Shown in pieces: positions 1-8,736 of a stretch of 64,000 nucleotides of DNA (positions are counted from its first letter, which is position 1; every line of letters starts with the position of its first letter). Position numbers and translations under genes: made by a program. Source of the stretch: CAYTZH01 sp964442285. GTDB taxonomy: Bacteria; Myxococcota_A; UBA9160; JAFDET01. Under the pieces are notes generated by a model. It was not told where the DNA came from and did not search any database. It saw only the letters and a list, made by a program, of their open reading frames with translations. Location: the NCBI GenBank assembly GCA_964442285.1, contig CAYTZH010000001.1, positions 1 to 64,000 on the forward strand, given 5' to 3'.

Positions 1-1070
<1,070 letters not shown>

Positions 1071-1111
1071 GGGCGCTCCTTCGCATCGGCTGGATCCGTT
1101 TATTCGGATGC

Positions 1112-1140
1112 AGTGTTGGAAAGCCGCCCCGAGATGTCAA
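1112..1140 (-). promoter_or_regulatory. Candidate sigma-70 promoter of ahcY
   Basis: On the minus strand a perfect TTGACA (1140-1135) is followed after 17 bases by AACACT (1117-1112), a weak -10. It would start transcription near 1105, about 35 nt before the GTG. A small ATCCG/CGGAT hairpin (1094-1109) lies just inside the leader. I do not recognise an SAH riboswitch here. The -35 is convincing, the -10 is not. Confidence 0.35.
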
Positions 1141-1352
1141 CGCCTCGTCCCGAAACAGGCTGGACCACCTGTGATACACCACCCGTCGTCAGGGCGGTGC
1201 CGACGCAAAGTCCCTCCGGGGGAGCGTTTCCGACATGGAAGCGCAACGCTGAAGCAGATCGGCTGCGCCTCCGTCCAACGCGCATCGGGAGCTTCTGCGG
1301 ACGGTGGATTTTCTTCCCCCAGCCGTCACGCCTGCGGGCACTCACGAGAGAG

Positions 1353-2441
1353 ATGCAGAGCCATTTTCGAGTCCGCGCCCTGGAGCCGCCCACGCTCCTC
1401 GATCGTCTGCGCCGCCGCGATCGGATGTCCAACGTCCTGGTCGAGATCGAGAATCGCCTGGCCCGCGCCTCCAAGCTCCAGGAGGTGACGGCCCAGGAGG
1501 TGGCGTCCATCGCCAACGCCTACGGCGTCGACCTCCCGCGACGCTTCGGGGACGCCCTCCTCAGTCTGTACCGACGGCACCTGGAGCACTGCCTGCGGGA
1601 TCGGAGCCTGTCCGCGGAGCAGGTGGAGGAGCTGGCCCATCTGAAGGCGGTGCTCGGGCTCGACGACGCCGGCGCCGAGCGGATCCACGACGAGGCGGTC
1701 GGACGCGTCTATGCCGAGGCCGTGGCCCGGGCGGTCGCCGACCGCCGCTTCGACCCCGAGGAGCGCCAAGCCCTGGAGCAGCTTCGGGAGGCGCTGCGGC
1801 TGTCCGCTCCGGCGGCGGCTCGCATCCGCGCCGACGCGGCGCGGGCCCAGGTGGAGCGCGTCGTCGAGGCCGCCTCCGTGGGCGAGCGGCTCTCCCCCGA
1901 CGAGGAGGCCGAGCTCTGGACCCTGGCTCGCAGCCTGGAGGTGGAGGTCCACTACGGCGAGCGCACCCGCCGCAAGCTCGAGCGCTTCCGGCTCTACTGG
2001 CAGATCGAGAACGGCGAGCTGCCTTCCATCGAGACCCCGATGCCGCTGCAGCGCGGGGAGCGCGGCTACCATGCCCAGGTGGTGGACTGGCTCGAGCCCC
2101 GGCCCATCACCCGGCGCGTCCGCTCCGAGGAGCGCACCCTCCGCATCAAGCTCGGCACGGGCAGCTACTGGCGCATGGGCGATCTGGGGGTGCAGCGCGC
2201 CGCCGGGGACGCGATGCAGCTCGGCGACTCGGGGAAGGTCTTCATCACGAGCAAGCGGCTGCTGTTCCAGGGCGCGAAGGAGGACCGCCCGGTGCGGCTG
2301 GCCGCGGTGCGCGATTTCACCGCCTACCGCAACGGGGTGGAGCTCGAGCTCAACGACGCGCCCAACGTGTTCCTCGAGTTCCACCGGGACGTGGACGTGT
2401 TCGCCATGATCCTGGGACGCGCCATCCGGGACGTCCGCTAG
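1353..2441 (+). CDS. Helical-repeat protein with C-terminal PH/GRAM-like domain
   Basis: Function unknown; 362 aa, no signal peptide or membrane segment, probably cytosolic. The first ~230 residues form repeated charged helices of the pattern LSAEQVEELAHL, FDPEERQALEQL, LSPDEEAELWTL, resembling TerB-like helical modules. The last ~110 residues (RIKLGTGSYWRMGD through GKVFITSKRLLFQG to the end) look like the bacterial PH/GRAM-like fold that typically reads 'lyLTnkRLiF'. The ATG at 1353 is preferred because GAGAGAG lies just upstream; an ATG at 1425 is the alternative and would drop 24 basic residues. It is divergent from ahcY. Domain assignments are from memory of family patterns, not a search. 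Confidence 0.6.
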   Translation: MQSHFRVRALEPPTLLDRLRRRDRMSNVLVEIENRLARASKLQEVTAQEVASIANAYGVDLPRRFGDALLSLYRRHLEHCLRDRSLSAEQVEELAHLKAVLGLDDAGAERIHDEAVGRVYAEAVARAVADRRFDPEERQALEQLREALRLSAPAAARIRADAARAQVERVVEAASVGERLSPDEEAELWTLARSLEVEVHYGERTRRKLERFRLYWQIENGELPSIETPMPLQRGERGYHAQVVDWLEPRPITRRVRSEERTLRIKLGTGSYWRMGDLGVQRAAGDAMQLGDSGKVFITSKRLLFQGAKEDRPVRLAAVRDFTAYRNGVELELNDAPNVFLEFHRDVDVFAMILGRAIRDVR

Positions 2442-2462
2442 GTCCGCCCGACCCCCATCCCT

Positions 2463-3257
2463 CTAGGGCACGATCGCGACGATGCGCAGCGGCGCGCCGG
2501 TGCCGCCGCGGATCTTCATGGGCAGGGCCACCACCTCGAACGCGCGCGGCGGGAGCTGCTCGAGCCGGGCCACGTTCTCGAAGACGGGGATCTGGGCCGC
2601 CGCCAGCACCCGATGCGCGGCGAAGTCCTGGGAGGGACCCGGGTCGATGCTCGGGGTGTCGATGCCCACGGCCCGGATGTCCCGCCCGACCAGCCAGCGA
2701 GCCGCGTCGGCGTGGAGGCCGGGGAAGTGCAGCTCCGCCACGGCCTCGGCACCCCGGCGGGCGGTGCCGAGCACGGCCTGGCGGTCCGGCCAGGCCGCGC
2801 CGACCCCCGTCCGGATCAGGACGATCGCGCCGTCGGGGATCGCGCCGTGCCGGGTCTCCCAGGCGGTGAAGGCACCGACGCCGACCGCGAGGTCGCGATC
2901 CGCCGCCGTCGCCTCCCGCACGTCGACCACGATGCCCGGCCCGACCAGGTCCTGCAGGGGGATGGCATCCACCCCGCGGCCCGAGGCCGAGAAGTGGATG
3001 GGCGCATCCAGATGGGTCCCGCCGTGCTCGGCGGTGCGGAAGCGGTTGGCCGCGTACCAGTAGCCGGCCTCGGTCTCGCCGGCCGGCCCCGGCTCGAGCA
3101 CGAAGCCCGTCTCGGTGGGCCAGAAGATCGTGTCCGCGTCGAAGGCGTGGCTGAGGTCCACCAGGCGGGATCCGGCGACACCGGACGGGGTCGGCTCGTC
3201 GCAGGCGCTGCCGAGCCACGCCACGAGCAGCACGGCGGTCCCGGTGCGCAGGCTCAC
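2463..3257 (-). CDS. Cyclase family protein (kynurenine formamidase/isatin hydrolase-like), putative lipoprotein
   Basis: Metal-dependent amide hydrolase of the cyclase superfamily; substrate not predictable. The metal-binding signature HGGTHLDAPIHF sits near residue 78, preceded by VDLSHAFDADTIFWP, the usual N-terminal strand of the fold. The first 20 residues form a hydrophobic signal ending GSACDEP, a weak lipobox, so it is probably exported and perhaps lipid-anchored, which is unusual for the family. The GTG start at 3257 overlaps the upstream gene's TGA as GTGA, so the two are translationally coupled. 264 aa, normal for the family. The coupling with a ceramidase-like gene hints at a shared amide-type substrate; that is inference. 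Confidence 0.85.
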   Translation of the reverse strand: MSLRTGTAVLLVAWLGSACDEPTPSGVAGSRLVDLSHAFDADTIFWPTETGFVLEPGPAGETEAGYWYAANRFRTAEHGGTHLDAPIHFSASGRGVDAIPLQDLVGPGIVVDVREATAADRDLAVGVGAFTAWETRHGAIPDGAIVLIRTGVGAAWPDRQAVLGTARRGAEAVAELHFPGLHADAARWLVGRDIRAVGIDTPSIDPGPSQDFAAHRVLAAAQIPVFENVARLEQLPPRAFEVVALPMKIRGGTGAPLRIVAIVP

Positions 3258-4042
3258 GACGCCTCCACCCGCTCGGAGCGGTAGTAGAGGAAGATCGCCG
3301 CGGTCGCGAGGGCGCACTTCAGGTGCCAGAGGGCGTGGCCCTGGAGCAACGAGTCGGGCATGCACAGGAGTCCGTTCGTGGTCCGGGAGGGCAGCCAGAC
3401 CGCGAAGGCCGCCAGGAAGACCACGAGCGCGCCGAGCAGCCAGCCGCGCTCGATCCGCAGCTCGGGCCGGGCCCGGCTGACGGCCATCTCCACCGCGCCG
3501 ATGGACGCCAGCAGCAGGCCGAAGATCAGGTCGCTCGAGACCGGGTTCCAGAGCTTGCTGGCGCCGAGCAGCAGGGTCAGGGTCGCGAACACCCCGAGAA
3601 AGCCGGCGCGCGAGAGGCGGCGCCAGCGCAGCACGCCGTAGGCCAGCACGAAGCTGGCGAACAGGTACATCGAGAGCACGTCCACCTGGCCGCCCCAGCG
3701 GGTCATCGACGCGTGCAGCGCCATGCTGCCCGGCCCGAGCAGGGCGATGACCAGGGCGTAGGAGGTGGGGTAGAAGCGGGTGGTGGTCATCGGGTTGGTG
3801 CGGCGCGGGGCGAGGGCCGGACGCCGGTCCACGTGGGCGGCGATGGAGAGGCCCACCGCCACGAAGCCCAGGTTCGACCAGGTGTTGGCCGGCTGGCGCA
3901 CCAGGCCCTCGCGGAAGGCCTCGCAGAAGCAGGTGCCGGCGGCGATGCAGTGGTTGGCGGCGCCGGGCCAGCCCGCCAGTCCGAAGGCTGCGAGGCCCAG
4001 GAGCGAGAGCAGGGTGGCGCCGACGGTGAGGGCGAGAGCCAT
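3254..4042 (-). CDS. Ceramidase-like (CREST superfamily) integral membrane hydrolase
   Basis: 262-aa polytopic membrane protein with about seven hydrophobic segments. It carries the CREST pattern expected of alkaline ceramidases: NTWSNLGF near residue 50 (conserved Ser), GSMALHASM near 100 (His), GQVDVLSMYLF just after (Asp) and QGHALWHL near 235 (two His). These residues normally bind zinc and hydrolyse an amide bond. NHCIAAGTCFCEAF near the start also fits bacterial family members. The ATG at 4042 is the first reasonable start for a membrane protein; the open frame further upstream is a shadow of the PilZ gene. The stop overlaps the next gene's GTG. Whether sphingolipid is the true substrate is unknown. 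Confidence 0.8.
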   Translation of the reverse strand: MALALTVGATLLSLLGLAAFGLAGWPGAANHCIAAGTCFCEAFREGLVRQPANTWSNLGFVAVGLSIAAHVDRRPALAPRRTNPMTTTRFYPTSYALVIALLGPGSMALHASMTRWGGQVDVLSMYLFASFVLAYGVLRWRRLSRAGFLGVFATLTLLLGASKLWNPVSSDLIFGLLLASIGAVEMAVSRARPELRIERGWLLGALVVFLAAFAVWLPSRTTNGLLCMPDSLLQGHALWHLKCALATAAIFLYYRSERVEAS

Positions 4043-4092
4043 GGCCGCCCACGCTACCACGCCGGCGGGCGGGCGGGCGGCGCGGCGTCGGA

Positions 4093-5214
4093 CTAGGCGG
4101 AGACGCGCTCGAGAATCTCGGAGACCACCACGCCCTCGGCGTCGTCGGGGGCGTGGCCGGTGTCGAGGACCGGCAGCCGGTCGAGCATCTGCTCGAGATA
4201 GTCCGCCCGCCCGGCGTCGAGGCCGACGAAGCGCACCAGCAGGCCCAGGCGGCCGTCGTCGCGCGCGACCCAGCCCTCCACCTCCAGGGGCGGCCGGCCC
4301 GGCTCCACGTGGAGGGCGAGGCGCAGACGCTCGCCGATCCGGAGGTCGGGCTCGAGCTCCACGCGCATCCCGCCGGACGAGAGATCGCGACCGAGCAGCA
4401 CCCGGGCCGCGTCCTCGCCCTCGGCGACCACCCGCCGCTCGTAGGCGCGTCGCGGCTCCGAGCGCCGCTCCGGGAGCTGCCCCTTCGCGGCGTCGGTCGA
4501 CGGCGGCGGATCGGGGCGGGTCGCCGGCACGGCGCAGGCGTCGGAGAGCAGCGGGACGGGCCCTGCGGCGGCCGACACGACCGCGCGCAGGCGCTCGCGC
4601 TCGTCGCTCGAGACGGACTCGAAGGCCACGGCCACGGCGTGGGCCGAGGCCAGCCCGGGGGCCGGCCCGGTCCGGGCCACCCGGCCGCGCATGCGCAGGC
4701 CCTCGCCGCCCGCCACGTCGCCGGGCAGGTGCACGGTGACCCGCTGGTCGTAGCCCAGTGGCTGCGACACCAGCAGGCGACATCCATCCGTCGACAGGTC
4801 GGCCAGGATCGCCGTGCGGCGACGCAGGCCGGCCCGGTAGGAGACGGCGGCGCCCACCAGCACCCGGGCCCGGCGGCGTCGCTCCGGACCCCGGTAGAGG
4901 GCGTGGAGGAGCAGCAGCCGCAGCGCGGTCGGATGGCAGTCCGGCCGCACCACCAGGTCGACCCCGGCGCGGCGCAGCTCGTCCCGGAGGCCGGGCGAGT
5001 CCTGCTGCACGACGGCGATGTGGGGGGCGAGGGGGCGTCCCACGCGCAGGGCGGCGCGCGCGGTGGTCACCACCAGGGCGCAGTCGCCGACCTCGACCCG
5101 CTCGGGGGCCTGCTCGAGCAGCTCCACCTCGAGGGTCTCGAGCTGGGCGCGGACGTCGGCGAGCTCGCCATCGTGGGCGAGCAGCACGCGCGGAGTTCCG
5201 GAGTCGACCGGCAC
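4093..5214 (-). CDS. Double PilZ-domain protein with N-terminal receiver-like region
   Basis: Predicted cyclic-di-GMP effector, 373 aa, soluble. An N-terminal ~100-residue segment (RVLLAHDGEL through VDLVVRPDCHPTALRLLL) resembles a degenerate response-regulator fold. Two PilZ domains follow. The first has RRRARVLVG and DLSTDGCRL around residues 110-145. The second has RRSEPRRAYER and DLSSGGMRVEL around residues 250-285. The RxxxR and D/NxSxxG elements that contact c-di-GMP are present in the second copy and only roughly so in the first. The GTG start at 5214 gives a sensible N-terminus but has no strong Shine-Dalgarno. Two GGDEF/EAL genes elsewhere in the window could supply the ligand. Confidence 0.85.
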   Translation of the reverse strand: MPVDSGTPRVLLAHDGELADVRAQLETLEVELLEQAPERVEVGDCALVVTTARAALRVGRPLAPHIAVVQQDSPGLRDELRRAGVDLVVRPDCHPTALRLLLLHALYRGPERRRRARVLVGAAVSYRAGLRRRTAILADLSTDGCRLLVSQPLGYDQRVTVHLPGDVAGGEGLRMRGRVARTGPAPGLASAHAVAVAFESVSSDERERLRAVVSAAAGPVPLLSDACAVPATRPDPPPSTDAAKGQLPERRSEPRRAYERRVVAEGEDAARVLLGRDLSSGGMRVELEPDLRIGERLRLALHVEPGRPPLEVEGWVARDDGRLGLLVRFVGLDAGRADYLEQMLDRLPVLDTGHAPDDAEGVVVSEILERVSA

Positions 5215-5262
5215 GCACGGAACATCGGCCGGCTGCGGCGTTTACATGAGGAGGTGAGTCAC

Positions 5263-6723
5263 TTAGTCCCCGTCCGGAGAAGCCCACAGCGCCATCGCGG
5301 CGTAGGCGCGCCAGGGCCGCCAGGTCTCCGCGCGCCGTTCCAGCTCACCCGCCGGCAAGGGGGGCGCACCTCGGGGGGCGGCCGCCCTGCGCAGACCCAG
5401 GTCGCCGGCCGGGAAGGCGTCGGGCTCGCGCAGCGCCCGCATGGCGATCACCTGGGCCGTCCAGGGTCCGATCCCGGGCAGGGCCAGGAGCTGCTCGAGC
5501 GCCGGGTCGAGGCCGGGCGAGGTCTCCAGGTCCAGCCGCCCCTCCGCGACCGCCTGGGCCAGGGCGCGGATCGCCTCGGCCCGCTGCCGCGGCATGCCGC
5601 CCAGGGCGGCCGGCGACGCCTCCGCCAGCCGCTCCGGTCCCGGGAAGCGCGCCCCGAGCCCCTCCGGCAGGGGCGCCTGCAGGGGCTCGCCGAGCCGCTC
5701 CACCAGGCCTCCGGTCAGGGCCGTCGCGTGGCGCACCGAGACCTGCTGGCCGAGCACGATCCGCACCGCCAGCTCGAAGGGGTCCCAGGCCCCGGGCACC
5801 CGTAGGCCGGGAAGGCGGCGGAGCCGCGCCGCGAGGCGGCGGTCGCGCCCCAGGTGGGCCTGGATCCGTCCCGGGTCGGCGTCCAGGTCGAAGAGCCTGC
5901 GCGCGCGCGCCGCCAGATCCACGAGGGCGGGCGCCGCGAAGGCCGGCACGCGGAGTCGCAGCGCCCGCGCATCCGGGTCCGTCACCACCTCGACGCTGCC
6001 GGCGTCCCCGTTCGCCGCGAGCACGCGCCGGTAGACGCCGTCGCGCACGCACTCCACGCCGGGAATGGCCCGGGGCTCCAGGAAGCGGGTGAGGGCCGCG
6101 GCGTCGAAGGGCGGTCGCCAGGCGAGGCGCAGCTCGAGCACGCCGCCAGCGGCGGGTCGGCCGTGGCGGGCCGACGCCCGGAGCTCCCGGGGCGGTCGCC
6201 CGTAGGTCTCGCGCAGGGCGGTGTTGAAGCGACGCACGCTGGCGAAGCCCGCGGCGAGGGCGACGCGGGTCACCGGGAGGTCGGTCTCGTCGAGGAGCTT
6301 CTTGGCGAAGTGGATCCGACGGGTCTGGGCCACGGCCAGAGGAGACGCACCGACGTGTTCTTCGAAGAGCCGGCGCAGGTGGCGGCTGCCGAGGCCCAGC
6401 CGCGCCGCCAGGCTCTCCACGTCCTCCGCATCCAGCGCGCCCTCGTCGATCAGGCGCAGGGCGCGGGACACCGTCGCCGACGTTCCCTGCCAGGCGGGCG
6501 TCCAGGGCGAGGCCTCCGGGCGGCAGCGCAGGCAGGGCCGGAAGCCCGCCTCGGCAGCGGCGGCGGCGCACGGGAAGAAGCGCACGTTGCGGCGCTTCGG
6601 CGTGGGCGCCGGGCAGATCGGACGGCAGTAGATGCCGGTGGTGACCACGCCCACGAAGAAGCGTCCGTCGAAGCGGGCGTCGCGGCTGCCGAGGGCGCGG
6701 TAGCAGACGCCGGGATCGAGCAT
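5263..6723 (-). CDS. Ada-AlkA fusion: methylphosphotriester sensor, AraC-type activator and 3-methyladenine DNA glycosylase
   Basis: Senses and repairs alkylated DNA. Residues 1-80 are an Ada N-terminal zinc domain with Cys33, Cys37, Cys64 and Cys67 (YCRPIC...PCLRC); one cysteine accepts the methyl group from phosphotriesters. Residues ~90-190 are an AraC-type double helix-turn-helix. The rest is AlkA-like: an N-terminal AlkA fold and a helix-hairpin-helix LPGIGPWTAQV followed by the catalytic aspartate in FPAGDLGL, which cleaves 3-methyladenine and related bases. 486 aa. Unlike E. coli Ada, the O6-methylguanine transferase is not fused but encoded divergently next door. A long inverted repeat between them is the likely binding site. 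ATG at 6723 begins the family N-terminus exactly. Confidence 0.93.
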   Translation of the reverse strand: MLDPGVCYRALGSRDARFDGRFFVGVVTTGIYCRPICPAPTPKRRNVRFFPCAAAAAEAGFRPCLRCRPEASPWTPAWQGTSATVSRALRLIDEGALDAEDVESLAARLGLGSRHLRRLFEEHVGASPLAVAQTRRIHFAKKLLDETDLPVTRVALAAGFASVRRFNTALRETYGRPPRELRASARHGRPAAGGVLELRLAWRPPFDAAALTRFLEPRAIPGVECVRDGVYRRVLAANGDAGSVEVVTDPDARALRLRVPAFAAPALVDLAARARRLFDLDADPGRIQAHLGRDRRLAARLRRLPGLRVPGAWDPFELAVRIVLGQQVSVRHATALTGGLVERLGEPLQAPLPEGLGARFPGPERLAEASPAALGGMPRQRAEAIRALAQAVAEGRLDLETSPGLDPALEQLLALPGIGPWTAQVIAMRALREPDAFPAGDLGLRRAAAPRGAPPLPAGELERRAETWRPWRAYAAMALWASPDGD

Positions 6724-6758
6724 GCGGGCAGTATCCCGTCCCGGACCGACGCCGACTA

Positions 6759-6804
6759 GCCGTTTTCGGACATGGCCGCCCCGCGGTCCGGGTCCGGAAA
6801 CGGC
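6759..6804. promoter_or_regulatory. Inverted repeat between ada-alkA and ogt, candidate Ada operator
   Basis: GCCGTTTTCGGAC (6759-6771) and GTCCGGAAACGGC (6792-6804) are reverse complements at 12 of 13 positions, separated by 20 bases. Half-site centres are 33 bp apart, about three helical turns, so two protomers would sit on one face. It lies in the 135-bp gap between the divergent starts at 6723 and 6859. The obvious regulator is the adjacent AraC/Ada protein. Sequence symmetry is seen; binding is inferred. Confidence 0.55.
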
Positions 6805-6858
6805 CAGCCCGTGGGTCGGGCTGTCCCATTCTCCCCCGACACCCGTGGAGGAGCCGCC

Positions 6859-7575
6859 ATGTCGCCCGTCGATCCGATCCGCTACAGCGTCGCGCCCTGC
6901 CGCCTCGGCTGGCTGCTCCTGGCCGCTACCCGCCGCGGGGTCTGCCAGGTGCGCTTCGCCGACAGCGAGGCCGAGGCCCTGGCCGGCCTGGCCGACGAGC
7001 TCCCCTTCGCCAGCCCGCTCCGCGACGACGCCGCGCTGGCCGCGTGGCGCGAGCGCCTGGTCGCCTACGTGGACGGACGCACCGCAGTCCTCGAGCTTCC
7101 CCTGGACGTGGCCGGCAGCCGCTTCCAGCGGCGGGTCTGGGAGGCCCTGGCCGCGATCCCCCGCGGCAGCACCCGCTCCTACGCCGCCGTGGCGCGCTCC
7201 CTCGGTCGGCCCACCGCGGCCCGGGCGGTGGCGCGGGCCTGCGCCACGAACCCCGTACCCGTCGCGGTCCCGTGTCATCGGGTGGTGGGAAGCGACGGCC
7301 GCCTCACCGGGTACCGCTACGGCCTCGTCCGCAAGCGCGCCCTGCTCGAGATGGAGCAGCGGCCGGCGGGAGGCGTCGCGCTGGAAGGTGCGGAGCCGCC
7401 TCAGGCCACGCGCACCGACAGCGCCTCGAGGCCGACGATGAAGTTGGAGGGCCGCCGCGGCGGGGGCTCCTCCCCGTCGAGGACCAGGTCCGGCAGGGAC
7501 CGGGCCAGCTCCTCGAACATCACCTGGAGCTCGAGCCGGGCCAGGCTCGCGCCCAGGCAGAAGTGGGCGCCGTAG
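6859..7575 (+). CDS. ogt: Methylated-DNA--protein-cysteine methyltransferase with read-through C-terminal tail
   Basis: Suicide repair enzyme that moves the methyl from O6-methylguanine to its own cysteine. The active site PVAVPCHRVVG places the acceptor Cys near residue 139; SRFQRRVWEAL and IPRGSTRSYAAVA are the usual flanking helices. ATG at 6859 follows GGAGGAG at good spacing. Family members end around residue 170, matching GLVRKRALLEME here, but no stop follows. The frame continues about 65 low-complexity residues to 7575, antisense to the last 175 bases of the P450 gene, including codons of its haem loop. Either the stop was lost or a frameshift is present. It is divergent from ada-alkA and probably co-regulated. 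Confidence 0.92.
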   Translation: MSPVDPIRYSVAPCRLGWLLLAATRRGVCQVRFADSEAEALAGLADELPFASPLRDDAALAAWRERLVAYVDGRTAVLELPLDVAGSRFQRRVWEALAAIPRGSTRSYAAVARSLGRPTAARAVARACATNPVPVAVPCHRVVGSDGRLTGYRYGLVRKRALLEMEQRPAGGVALEGAEPPQATRTDSASRPTMKLEGRRGGGSSPSRTRSGRDRASSSNITWSSSRARLAPRQKWAP

Positions 7576-8582
7576 CCGCCGAAGGCCACGTGGTCGTTGG
7601 GCTGCCGGCCGATGTCGAAGCGGAAGGGCTCGTCGAAGACCGCCTCGTCGCGGTTGGCCGAGGGATAGAGCAGCAGCACGCGGTGCCCCTCGCGAATGCG
7701 CTGGCCGCGCAGCTCGACGTCCTCGGTCGCGGTGCGGTTCATGTTCTGGATGGGCGTCACCCAGCGGAGCATCTCCTCCACCGCGGTCGGGATGCGCGCC
7801 GGCTCGCGGCAGAGCTGCTGCCAGGCCTCGGGACGCTGCAGCAGCTCGTACATGCCGCCGCTGATCACGTGCCGCGTGGTCTCGTCGCCACCCACCAGGA
7901 TGAGCAGCGACTCCTGCAGCAGCTCCTCGTCGGCGAGCCCGCGCCCGTCGATCTCTGCGTGGACCAGCACGCTCATCAGGTCCGGCCCGGGCGGACGCTT
8001 GCGGCGGTCGGCCACCACCTCGGCGTGGTAGGCCGCGTACTCCTGGAAGGCCCGCGTCGCGGCGGCCGCCGCCTCGGGGGTCGCGCTCGACGAAGTCCCC
8101 AGGATCAGGTCGTCGGACCAGCGCAGGAGCGCGTCGCGGTCCTCCGGGGCCACGCCCAGCAGGTCGCCGATCACGATCATCGGCAGGGGTGCGGCCACGT
8201 CGCGCACGAAGTCGAAGCGCCCGCGCGCCCGGGCCCGCGCGATCAGGTCCGCGCAGATCTCGCGGATCGCGGGCTCGTGGTCGGCGACCCGCCGCGGGGT
8301 GAAGCCCCGGTTCACCAGGTTGCGGCGGCGCATGTGCTCGGGGTCATCCAGGTTGATCATCGACGGGATCGCCGGGGCGTCCGGCCGCGAGCTGTGGCGG
8401 CTGCAGAAGACTCCCGGCGACTTCGAGACGGCCATGACGTCGGCGTGGCGCGCCACCCCCCAGAGCTCGTTCTTCGCGTCCCAGAACACGGGCGCCTCGG
8501 CGCGCATCCAGGTGAAGAAGGGGTGGGGGTCGTCGGCGTAGAAACGACCGTCGAGGAGATCGATCTGCGAGGGGTCGGGCAC
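7401..8582 (-). CDS. Cytochrome P450 (first of two)
   Basis: Soluble bacterial haem monooxygenase, 393 aa. The I-helix oxygen-activation motif GGDETTR is near residue 232, the K-helix ExxR is in EEMLR near 269, and the haem loop FGGYGAHFCLG with the proximal Cys is near 337. The start is set at GTG 8582: GGGAGG lies six bases upstream, and the longer open frame to 8744 would run into the divergent GST gene. The sequence resembles P450s that hydroxylate lipids, terpenes or steroids, but the substrate is unknown. No ferredoxin or ferredoxin reductase gene is adjacent. The 3' end is overlapped by the ogt tail. Confidence 0.93.
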   Translation of the reverse strand: MPDPSQIDLLDGRFYADDPHPFFTWMRAEAPVFWDAKNELWGVARHADVMAVSKSPGVFCSRHSSRPDAPAIPSMINLDDPEHMRRRNLVNRGFTPRRVADHEPAIREICADLIARARARGRFDFVRDVAAPLPMIVIGDLLGVAPEDRDALLRWSDDLILGTSSSATPEAAAAATRAFQEYAAYHAEVVADRRKRPPGPDLMSVLVHAEIDGRGLADEELLQESLLILVGGDETTRHVISGGMYELLQRPEAWQQLCREPARIPTAVEEMLRWVTPIQNMNRTATEDVELRGQRIREGHRVLLLYPSANRDEAVFDEPFRFDIGRQPNDHVAFGGYGAHFCLGASLARLELQVMFEELARSLPDLVLDGEEPPPRRPSNFIVGLEALSVRVA

Positions 8583-8683
8583 GGCGGGCCTCCCGGGCGG
8601 GCGCTGCAACGCGTTCCACTCTAGCCCGGGAGCCCCGGCCGGGCGATCGACGTCGCCGAGTTGCCGCGTTCCAAGCTGCGGCC

Positions 8684-8708
8684 TAGGCTTTGGCAGCCTA
8701 TCTGCCAA
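8684..8708. promoter_or_regulatory. Two overlapping inverted repeats between P450 and GST genes
   Basis: TAGGCT-N5-AGCCTA (8684-8700) and TTGGCAG-N5-CTGCCAA (8690-8708) are both perfect and share their middle bases. They sit in the 154-bp gap between the divergent starts at 8582 and 8737. They may be an operator for a shared regulator, or mutually exclusive hairpins if transcribed. No regulator gene is adjacent. Confidence 0.4.
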
Positions 8709-8736
8709 TTCCTGTGGAGGACCTGTGGAGGAATCC

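Noticed and set aside
1071..1130. S-adenosylhomocysteine riboswitch before ahcY
   Set aside because: The leader is too short and I cannot place the conserved SAH-riboswitch bases in it.
4043..5287. Upstream extension of the ceramidase-like frame
   Set aside because: It overlies the PilZ gene in another frame and reads as Arg/Pro/Ala-rich shadow sequence typical of GC-rich DNA.
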